This document shows positions 1-5,824 of a DNA stretch of 5,824 bases, in pieces. Made by a program: the position numbers and the translations under genes. The DNA is from Actinobacteria bacterium UBA5975 (GTDB taxonomy: Bacteria > Actinomycetota > Actinomycetes > Nanopelagicales > Nanopelagicaceae): NCBI GenBank assembly GCA_002430075.1, contig DJBN01000044.1, forward strand, positions 538-6,361, read 5' to 3'. Each line of letters begins with the position of its first letter. Position 1 is the stretch's first letter. The notes below the pieces were generated by a model, which searched no databases, had not been told where the DNA came from, and saw only the letters and a program-made list of their open reading frames with translations.

Positions 1-324
1 GATGAAGGCGAAGATGTTTATCTTGCATCATCTGCACTTCCCGAGGGTGTTTCAACGGTAAAGCCTGGAACAAAGCTTGAATTTAGCGTTATCGACTCAC
101 GTAAGGGTCCACAGGCGATGTCAGTTCATATCGTTGATGCACCTGTCTCCCTTGTAGAAAATTCTCGCGTTAACAACGATGATTTAGCTGCGATGATTGA
201 AGACACCATCAAGATCTTAGATCGCGTTGGAAATGGCCTACGTCAAGGCCGCCACCCATCAGGGGCTGAAGCAGAACGTCTTGGTCGAGTATTGCGTGGA
301 ATTGCTTCTCAGTTAGAAGCGTAA
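1..324 (+). CDS. Cold-shock domain protein, actinobacterial type with helical C-terminal tail (5' partial)
   Basis: The frame is open from base 1 to the TAA at 322-324, leaving 107 residues; the N-terminus lies before the window. The first ~45 residues match the second half of a cold-shock OB fold: an RNP2-like strand (EDVYLASSALP), then GTKLEFSVIDSRKGPQAMSV, the typical 'G..V.F.....rGpqA..V' strands. The fold is known to bind single-stranded RNA/DNA in the cytoplasm as an RNA chaperone or antiterminator. From residue ~60 comes a non-CSD tail (DDLAAMIEDTIKILDRVGNG... to SQLEA), predicted largely helical. This matches the long actinobacterial cold-shock proteins such as M. tuberculosis Rv0871, recalled from memory, rather than the ~67-residue CspA type. 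The usual His of RNP2 (VFVH) is replaced by Ala (VYLA). It converges with the minus-strand gene beginning 11 bp away, with no convincing hairpin terminator between them. Family confidence is high; its specific role is unknown. Confidence 0.88.
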   Translation, partial: DEGEDVYLASSALPEGVSTVKPGTKLEFSVIDSRKGPQAMSVHIVDAPVSLVENSRVNNDDLAAMIEDTIKILDRVGNGLRQGRHPSGAEAERLGRVLRGIASQLEA

Positions 325-335
325 CTAGTTCTTCT

Positions 336-524
336 TTAAATCCCGCTGCGGCGAGAACGTCGGATTGAGTATCGAATACCCAATACACCCATAACTGCAC
401 CGACAACACAGCTCCAAATCACTTTGCTTTCAGCGTCCATTGTAATTGCGACGACGCCGGCAGCTAGCCAACAAATAGAGCCGATAGCGATTAGAGTGAC
501 CACAGATTTAATTGAACTAGCCAT
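336..524 (-). CDS. Small two-helix membrane protein, probable DUF2530 family
   Basis: A 62-residue protein starts at an ATG at 524-522 and stops with TAA at 338-336. Two hydrophobic segments are visible, about residues 8-28 (VTLIAIGSICWLAAGVVAI) and 34-52 (KVIWSCVVGAVMGVLGIRY). A strongly basic tail follows (SIRRSRRSGI), suggesting a hairpin in the membrane with a cytoplasmic C-terminus. The pattern of a W-containing first helix, then 'W.C..G...G..G..Y..RR', is what I recall for the actinobacterial DUF2530 family, which is often found near MFS/MarR genes; its function is unknown. No good Shine-Dalgarno precedes the ATG, and the frame upstream has no other ATG/GTG/TTG before a stop, so the start may be leaderless. 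It converges with the cold-shock gene and diverges from the MFS exporter. Family assignment is tentative; that it is a real gene is likely. Confidence 0.68.
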   Translation of the reverse strand: MASSIKSVVTLIAIGSICWLAAGVVAITMDAESKVIWSCVVGAVMGVLGIRYSIRRSRRSGI

Positions 525-542
525 AAGAGAAGAGTAATCAAA

Positions 543-617
543 ATTAGCGTTGATGAGAACGGAAATTGGCGTTCATTTCGCCATAGAAATTTTCGTATTC
601 TCTTTCCAGCCAATGCG
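543..617 (+). other. Probable 5' extension of the MFS exporter, lacking a standard start codon
   Basis: Reading in frame with the MFS gene, 543-617 encodes ISVDENGNWRSFRHRNFRIL followed by FPANA and then the ATG at 618. The part from W onward matches what the family has before 'SNIGTWAQRVAQDW', so it is very likely translated. The frame is closed upstream by TGA at 513-515, and between the two there is no ATG, GTG or TTG. Candidate initiators are ATT at 543 (preceded by the purine-rich AGAAGAG at 528-534, 8 nt away) or ATC at 537. Alternatively, the +1-frame TTG/ATG at 550/553 would feed into this frame if one A were missing from the short A run at 563-565, giving MRTENWRSFRHRNF. Rare initiation, a genuine frameshift and an assembly error cannot be told apart here. 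Confidence 0.7.
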
Positions 618-1793
618 ATGTCGAATATCGGGACATGGGCTCAGCGCGTTGCTCAAGATTGGCTCGTACTTGAACTCACAGATTTCAATGGTGCATATCT
701 CGGTCTCGTTACTGCAATCCAATTTGCTCCCGTTCTCTTCTTCAGTCTTCATGGTGGAGCAATGGCAGATCGAGTCGATAAGAGAAAATTGTTAATCTGG
801 ACCAATATCGTGGCAGCTATTGCTTGCTACACATTAGGAATATTGGTTGTTACTCACGTAATTCAGTTGTGGCACGTCTTTGCATGCGCTGCCCTACTTG
901 GAATTTCATCAGCACTCGATGCTCCAATTCGCCAGAGCTTTACCGCTGAAATTGTAGGACATTCTGATGTTGCTAATGCAGTCAGTCTAAATTCTGCAAA
1001 TTTCAACGCTGGTCGACTTGTAGGGCCAGCTCTCTCTGGATTTTTAATTGCACATTTTGGTACCGGACCATCCTTTCTCATTAACGCAACCTCCTATCTC
1101 TTTGTCATCACATCCCTTTTGATGATGCGCCAGTCTGACTTTTTTATTCATGCCAAAGAGAAGACTCTTGGCACGGTACGCGAAGGGCTTCGCTATGTAC
1201 TGGCTCGCCCTGACCTATATATAGTGATGGCACTTGTCTTCTTCGCCGCAACATTCGGACTTAATTTTCAAATCTTTAATGCGCTGATGGCTACGAAAGA
1301 GTTTGGTAAAGGCCCTGCTTCTTACGGACTTCTCGGAACATTTATCGCAGTGGGCTCACTTACCGGCGCATTACTCAGTGCCCGCCTTGAGAGATTTAGA
1401 AATGTTGCACTCGTTGTACGCCTTGGAACCTGGTTTTCGATAGCAATTATTGTGCTCTCATTCATGCCTACCTATACCTTGTATTCGATTTGGCTTCCAA
1501 TGTGCGGAATTTCGGCGCTGACAATGCTCATTAGCGCCAATTCTTATGTGCAGGTCAATAGCGATCCGGCAGTACGCGGCCGTGTTATGGGTATCTACCT
1601 TCTGATCTTTATGGGTGGAACTCCCTTTGGTTCACTCTTAATTGGATATCTCACAGAACTTCTTGGCGTGCGCGAAACAATTACGATTTGTGGGCTTGTC
1701 TCGCTGACTGCATCGCTAACGATTTGGGTTGTCTTTAAAGATAAATTCGAACGGCCCGAGGATATAAGAGTCTCTAGCGTCCTAAAAAAATAA
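618..1793 (+). CDS. MFS exporter, EntS/MFS_3-like (N-terminus extends upstream of this ATG)
   Basis: From the ATG at 618 the frame gives 391 residues ending at TAA 1791-1793. The sequence fits the MFS_3/enterobactin-exporter-like family: SNIGTWAQRVAQDWLVLELT near the N-terminus, the motif-A loop GGAMADRVDKRK (residues 46-57), a GPALSGFLI segment in TM5, and near the C-terminus DPAVRGRVMGIYLLIFMGGTPFGS. About 11-12 membrane helices are apparent. The family mostly exports small molecules, siderophores or drugs by proton antiport in the inner membrane; the substrate here cannot be deduced. The ATG is not the likely true start: in-frame codons 567-617 encode WRSFRHRNFRILFPANA, the conserved amphipathic N-terminus and start of TM1, so the real protein is about 405-416 residues (see the separate entry at 543-617). 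Its 3' end overlaps an antisense small gene by 20 bp. Function class is sure, start is not. Confidence 0.85.
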   Translation: MSNIGTWAQRVAQDWLVLELTDFNGAYLGLVTAIQFAPVLFFSLHGGAMADRVDKRKLLIWTNIVAAIACYTLGILVVTHVIQLWHVFACAALLGISSALDAPIRQSFTAEIVGHSDVANAVSLNSANFNAGRLVGPALSGFLIAHFGTGPSFLINATSYLFVITSLLMMRQSDFFIHAKEKTLGTVREGLRYVLARPDLYIVMALVFFAATFGLNFQIFNALMATKEFGKGPASYGLLGTFIAVGSLTGALLSARLERFRNVALVVRLGTWFSIAIIVLSFMPTYTLYSIWLPMCGISALTMLISANSYVQVNSDPAVRGRVMGIYLLIFMGGTPFGSLLIGYLTELLGVRETITICGLVSLTASLTIWVVFKDKFERPEDIRVSSVLKK

Positions 1794-1851
1794 TAGCAAT
1801 AAGGCCAATGAGAGTAAGAGCTGTAATTAAGCGGCGGCTTTTAAAGTTCAA
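1774..1851 (-). CDS. Small single-helix membrane peptide (25 aa), translationally coupled to the MFS gene
   Basis: A 25-codon frame runs from TTG at 1851-1849 to TAG at 1776-1774. The peptide starts MNFKSRR, a short basic N-terminus, followed by an uninterrupted hydrophobic stretch LITALTLIGLIAIIFLG and a final Arg: a textbook single transmembrane helix with positive-inside topology. Upstream is a strong Shine-Dalgarno, GGAGGAG (1862-1856), 4-6 nt from the TTG depending on register. The start lies inside the 3' end of the upstream transporter gene, in another frame, with an 11-nt overlap ending at that gene's TAA, so translational coupling is likely. The 3' end overlaps the oppositely oriented MFS exporter by 20 bp. 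It fills the gap between the two converging transporter genes. I do not recognise the family; it might be an accessory peptide of the transporter. Caution: the SD-like bases also encode Glu-Glu-Lys of the transporter, so chance is possible. Confidence 0.55.
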   Translation of the reverse strand: MNFKSRRLITALTLIGLIAIIFLGR

Positions 1852-3004
1852 TCTTCTCCTCCACGTGTGATGGAACAAATTGCACTACAAGGTATGCAAT
1901 AACAATCAGTATAGGAACCATAATGTATGCGCGGGATATTCCGAATGAATCACCTAAAACTCCCAGTAAAAATGGCGCGCCGCCTATAGCAATTCCAGCT
2001 GCCAGTGAGCTCTTACCGATAGCTAAATCAGGTCGATTCTCACTTAATCCGATAAGGCGAAGAGATGCCAGCGCGAACTGACTGGAAATTCCAAGGCCAA
2101 TTACAAGTAATGAGAAGAAACTAATATAGATATTGTGTGAGAACCAGAGGGCAGTAAATCCTGCAAATTGAACTGCGATAATAAATTGTAATTGAGTATC
2201 AAGATGCCACACTTTAAGAATACGTCCCCAGTACCAGCGACCAATTCCCATGCCTGTTCCTAGCGCTGCGATAACGAGGGTTGAAAATGCAGGGGAGGCA
2301 GCTGTTCGATCGAGCACGAGCGCTGCAGCCCAAAAGGATGTTGCAAACTCACTTGAGATACAGGCAACGAAGCCGATCCAGGCAATCCAAAATGTGCCAG
2401 AGAGCTTTCCGTTCTGCGGCCCATGTTCGCTTGGAACATATACTTCTGGGCTCTTATCGCGCATAACAAAGTAGAGGAAGGCAACAAGTGGCAAGGCAAG
2501 CAACATACCTAAGCGCCAGAAGTCACGATAATTTGTTGCAATTGTTCCAACAGCTAGAGTTCCGATGACATACCCAGCGGATGCAATTCCATTTGCCTGA
2601 GTGATTGCAATCGGTGCCATCTTCCCGTAGTGATTGTTTATCGATGTAAGAGAGTTATTAATAGTAATTGATGTACCAAAACCGGTAATAAGGGCTGCGA
2701 TGATTGTGATCAGAACGGGGGGAGATGCAACAAAGAGAGTTAAGCCCACTGCAAAGAAGCCAAGACCCATCCAACCTGTTCTGCTGCGACCAAAGCGGTG
2801 TGCAAGATGAGGATTGGCAAAGCCAGCTGCAATTGATGCAACACCTAACGCGGTTCCATGAAGTCCTGCAATTGTCAGCGATGTTCCTTGGTCAGCTCGC
2901 AGTAAAGGTTGAGCCGGACCGAAGCTGCCAAGAAAGATATTTACGCAGACGGTTTGTAGAGCGATAGTCCAGAAGTATTTATCGCGCTTTATCTGATGCG
3001 GCAT
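1841..3004 (-). CDS. MFS transporter, substrate unknown
   Basis: A 387-residue protein with about 12 hydrophobic segments (roughly 11-31, 47-66, 75-94, 97-117, 130-153, 164-182, 206-231, 241-262, 271-289, 292-312, 330-351, 358-377) and a polar central loop at 183-203 dividing two six-helix halves: the classic MFS plan, inner membrane. The motif-A position between TM2 and TM3 reads GFANPHLAHRFGRSRTG (61-77), with His in place of the usual Asp before R-x-G-R; the second-half equivalent is GRWYWGRILK (255-264). It is distinct from the EntS-like exporter at 618-1793. Its ATG directly abuts the serC stop (TAAATG, 0 nt gap) with no good Shine-Dalgarno of its own, so translation probably depends on ribosomes terminating on serC. 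Being in the pdxH-serC operon makes an amino-acid, vitamin or drug substrate all conceivable; none is supported by the sequence. Confidence 0.82.
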   Translation of the reverse strand: MPHQIKRDKYFWTIALQTVCVNIFLGSFGPAQPLLRADQGTSLTIAGLHGTALGVASIAAGFANPHLAHRFGRSRTGWMGLGFFAVGLTLFVASPPVLITIIAALITGFGTSITINNSLTSINNHYGKMAPIAITQANGIASAGYVIGTLAVGTIATNYRDFWRLGMLLALPLVAFLYFVMRDKSPEVYVPSEHGPQNGKLSGTFWIAWIGFVACISSEFATSFWAAALVLDRTAASPAFSTLVIAALGTGMGIGRWYWGRILKVWHLDTQLQFIIAVQFAGFTALWFSHNIYISFFSLLVIGLGISSQFALASLRLIGLSENRPDLAIGKSSLAAGIAIGGAPFLLGVLGDSFGISRAYIMVPILIVIAYLVVQFVPSHVEEKIEL

Positions 3005-4147
<1,143 letters not shown>

Positions 4148-4861
4148 CTACGGGTAGTACCTACCTACCTCCCAATTGGAATCAGTGTTAGGCCGCTCAT
4201 AGCGCAAGCGATCATGCAACCGTGAATATCGTCCCTGCCAGAATTCAATACTTATAGGTAATACGCGATAACCACCCCAATGCGGAGGACATGGAACGAC
4301 AGCGCCTTCAGGCCATTTTTCAGATGCACCTTTGAAACGTTGTTCAAGTTCTTCTCGAGAAGATAAAGGCGCCGATTGCGCAGATGCCCATGCCCCAATC
4401 TGTGAAGACCAGGGACGGGTTGCAAAATATTCTTCAGATTCGTAAGCGCTAATTTTCTCAGCAAAGCCACTAATTATTAATTGACGTTCCATGGCAAACC
4501 AAGGAAAAAGAAGAGTGACTTGAGAATGCAACTCTATCGCTTGGCCTTTTCTGGAACCGTAATTGGTGAAGAAGGTAAATCCTCCTTGCGATACATCTTT
4601 TAATAGAACAGTGCGAGTGGTGATTGCATCGGCGCCGGCAGAGTCAGTGCCAAGAGTTGAGAGCACCATCGCATTGGCTTCAACGATAAATGAATTCTGC
4701 GCAGCCTCTGCCAACCATTGATGAAAAGCGGCAAATGGATCGGTAGGTAGAGATTCAAGACCTCCTTCTCCGTAAGAGCGGCGCATAGCCCTAATGGCAT
4801 CGCGTTCGAGCTGCCCATTACCTTGATCTCTATTTTCAGCCATAGGTGTATCGAACCTCAC
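4148..4861 (-). CDS. pdxH: Pyridoxamine/pyridoxine 5'-phosphate oxidase
   Basis: FMN-dependent oxidase converting pyridoxamine or pyridoxine 5'-phosphate to PLP with O2, giving H2O2; a cytosolic homodimer. Motifs in order (numbering from GTG 4861): RAMRRSYGEGGL (24-35), the B6-substrate entry helix; RTVLLK (83-88); FFTNYGSRKG (97-106) for FMN phosphate; RQLIISG (126-132); RPWSSQIGAWAS (149-160); PPHWGGYRVLP (192-202); and the signature EFWQGRYSRLHDR (206-218) with the substrate-binding Arg and His. The C-terminus reads NWEVGRYYP where most homologues end in a W..RL.P pattern, a small deviation. The 237-residue call uses a GTG with AAGGAAA only 2 nt upstream. An internal ATG at 4843 would give 231 residues and also retains every motif; neither start has ideal ribosome-binding spacing. 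It leads the cluster with serC and diverges from citA. Confidence 0.95.
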   Translation of the reverse strand: MRFDTPMAENRDQGNGQLERDAIRAMRRSYGEGGLESLPTDPFAAFHQWLAEAAQNSFIVEANAMVLSTLGTDSAGADAITTRTVLLKDVSQGGFTFFTNYGSRKGQAIELHSQVTLLFPWFAMERQLIISGFAEKISAYESEEYFATRPWSSQIGAWASAQSAPLSSREELEQRFKGASEKWPEGAVVPCPPHWGGYRVLPISIEFWQGRYSRLHDRLRYERPNTDSNWEVGRYYP

Positions 4862-4967
4862 TTTCCTTTCGAGTGCATCCTGGCCTCATCTGGTGGTCAG
4901 CACCCCCATAAGAGGGGCAGAATTGCGCACAGGATTGCAGTACTTATTTCAATCAGGGGAGCACACC
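4862..4967. promoter_or_regulatory. Divergent control region between pdxH and citA
   Basis: This 106-bp gap separates two diverging genes, so it should hold promoters for both the pdxH operon and citA. On the citA side, TTGCGC (4923-4928) and an AT-rich TACTTATTT (4941-4949) could be -35/-10 elements, but the spacing is about 15 bp at best. Two small inverted repeats sit in the middle: GGTG/CACC (4892-4895 with 4901-4904, 5-nt loop) and CCCC/GGGG (4904-4907 with 4914-4917, 6-nt loop). They could be an operator or leader hairpins. The location is reliable; the individual boxes are guesses by eye. Confidence 0.4.
4955..4961 (+). promoter_or_regulatory. Ribosome binding site of citA
   Basis: AGGGGAG lies 6 nt before the ATG at 4968, giving good purine-rich complementarity to the 16S rRNA 3' end. 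It supports the chosen citA start and is clearly stronger than the sites in front of pdxH, serC or the MFS genes in this window. Confidence 0.7.
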
Positions 4968-5824
4968 ATGTCAGATGATTTTAAGCCAGGGCTTGAAGGC
5001 GTAATTGCATTTGAATCAGAGATTGCTGAACCCGATAAAGAAGGTAGCGCCCTTCGCTACCGCGGCGTTGATATCGATGATCTCGTAGGTCGCGTTTCAT
5101 TTGGAAATGTATGGGGACTACTTGTAGATGACGAGTTTAACCCAGGTCTTCCTAATGCTGAGAAATTTCCACTGCCAGTTCATTCAGGTGATGTTCGTGT
5201 AGATATTCAATCTGCAATTGCAATGCTCGCACCTGCTTGGGGCTTTAAGCCAATACTTGATATCACTGATGAAGAAGCGCGTAGCAATCTTGCGCGTACT
5301 TCAGTGATGGTTCTTTCTTATCTTGCACAAGCTGCTCGTGGAGTAACTACCCAACCAGTTCCTGAATCTGAAGTTGATAAAGCGCATACTGTTGTAGAGC
5401 GAATGATGATTCGTTGGCGCGGAGAACCAGATCCACTTCACGTTCGCGCAATCGATGCATATTTTGTATCTGCTGCAGAACATGGAATGAATGCTTCAAC
5501 ATTTACCAGTCGTGTTATCGCTTCCACTGGTGCTGATGTCTGTGCTGCACTCTCAGGTGCAATCGGTGCAATGTCTGGCCCACTTCATGGTGGGGCTCCA
5601 TCTCGCGTACTTCATATGATTGAAGAAGTTGAGAAGACAGGAAATGCAGAAGCCTATGTAAAAGGACTACTGGATCGCAAAGAGCGCCTTATGGGATTTG
5701 GTCACCGCGTATATCGCGCTGAAGATCCACGTGCTCGCACACTGCGTCGTACAGCGAAAGAACTTAATGCGCCACGATATGCAGTCGCTGAAGCGCTTGA
5801 AAAAGCTGCGCTCAAGGAACTTCA
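4968..5824 (+). CDS. citA: Citrate synthase, CitA type (3' partial)
   Basis: Starts at ATG 4968 and stays open to the window end: 285 codons plus two bases, of an expected ~370. It condenses acetyl-CoA with oxaloacetate to citrate, the first TCA step. Seen: the N-terminal GLEGVIAFESEIA (8-20) and LRYRGVDIDDLV (29-40), typical of the bacterial short (non-GltA) citrate synthases; EHGMNASTFTSRVIASTGAD (171-190), with the oxaloacetate-binding His172; SGPLHGGAPSRV (203-214), with catalytic His207; and LMGFGHRVYRAEDPRAR (241-257), with His246 and the adjacent Arg. The catalytic Asp and the C-terminal arginines lie beyond the window. Members of this family can also act as 2-methylcitrate synthases, so that activity is not excluded, but no prp genes are present here. 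It diverges from pdxH; the pairing is known in other actinobacteria. Confidence 0.94.
   Translation, partial: MSDDFKPGLEGVIAFESEIAEPDKEGSALRYRGVDIDDLVGRVSFGNVWGLLVDDEFNPGLPNAEKFPLPVHSGDVRVDIQSAIAMLAPAWGFKPILDITDEEARSNLARTSVMVLSYLAQAARGVTTQPVPESEVDKAHTVVERMMIRWRGEPDPLHVRAIDAYFVSAAEHGMNASTFTSRVIASTGADVCAALSGAIGAMSGPLHGGAPSRVLHMIEEVEKTGNAEAYVKGLLDRKERLMGFGHRVYRAEDPRARTLRRTAKELNAPRYAVAEALEKAALKEL

Noticed and set aside
328..358. GTTCT...AGAAC pairing and CCGCtGCGG palindrome near the convergent ends of the cold-shock and DUF2530-like genes, as a terminator
   Set aside because: The outer arms are 5 bp with a ~21-nt loop, the inner palindrome has a one-base loop and cannot fold stably, and there is no T-run on either strand. 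Most of it is coding for the minus-strand gene.
550..795. Plus-strand frame of ~80 codons starting TTGATG in the 5' region of the exporter
   Set aside because: It is in a different frame from the exporter, and the product (MRTEIGVHFAIEIF...) resembles no family; the overlapping frame 0 has clear MFS homology. Its ATG at 553 matters only as a candidate start if a frameshift exists.
1829..1846. AAGC-GGCG-GCTT hairpin followed by TTTT, as a terminator for the plus-strand exporter
   Set aside because: The stem is only 4 bp and the T-run is broken at once by AAA; it also lies inside the small minus-strand gene and the end of the second MFS gene. Too weak to call.
2250..2967. Plus-strand frames of 60-80 codons antisense to the second MFS gene
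   Set aside because: Compositionally they are mirror images of hydrophobic codons of the real gene, they overlap each other, and they have no ribosome sites.
4252..4818. Alternative minus-strand frames of ~72 codons inside pdxH
   Set aside because: pdxH carries all expected motifs in one uninterrupted frame, so the others are chance openings and not evidence for a frameshift.
5301..5483. Minus-strand 60-codon frame inside citA
   Set aside because: Entirely antisense to strongly conserved citrate synthase sequence, without a ribosome site or recognisable product; a shadow of coding sequence.

Overview
The window looks like chromosomal DNA from a streamlined, low-to-moderate GC actinobacterium, possibly a freshwater acI/Nanopelagicales-type lineage. 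That is an inference from three things. The protein families are typically actinobacterial: a cold-shock protein with a long C-terminal helical tail, an actinobacterial-type SerC, and a CitA-type citrate synthase next to PdxH. The base composition is below what most actinobacteria show. Packing is extreme: no intergenic stretch exceeds about 106 bp, and there is no mobile element, CRISPR array, tRNA or rRNA.

Layout. Positions 1-324 (+) hold the 3' part of a cold-shock-domain gene. It runs tail-to-tail into a 62-residue two-helix membrane protein on the minus strand (336-524), probably a DUF2530 relative. Diverging from that gene is an EntS/MFS_3-type exporter (+). Its clear homology starts upstream of the first ATG at 618, in a stretch with no ATG, GTG or TTG start. 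From 4861 down to 1774 there is a tight minus-strand cluster: pdxH, serC (9 nt gap), a second MFS transporter (0 nt gap, TAAATG junction), and a previously easy-to-miss 25-codon single-helix membrane peptide that starts inside the 3' end of the transporter gene behind a strong Shine-Dalgarno sequence. Divergent from pdxH, across a 106-bp control region, is citA (+), which is cut by the window end.

How the genes fit together. PdxH makes pyridoxal 5'-phosphate (PLP), and SerC is a PLP enzyme of serine biosynthesis, so the operon pairs cofactor supply with a user of that cofactor. Citrate synthase is the entry enzyme of the TCA cycle. From memory, the order csp / DUF2530 / MFS / serC / citA resembles the Rv0871-Rv0889c neighbourhood of Mycobacterium tuberculosis, and pdxH-citA adjacency is seen in Streptomyces. 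The substrates of both transporters are unknown. The most noteworthy items are the small membrane peptide gene and the missing conventional start codon of the first transporter. I see no sign of a defence system or other large novel system.
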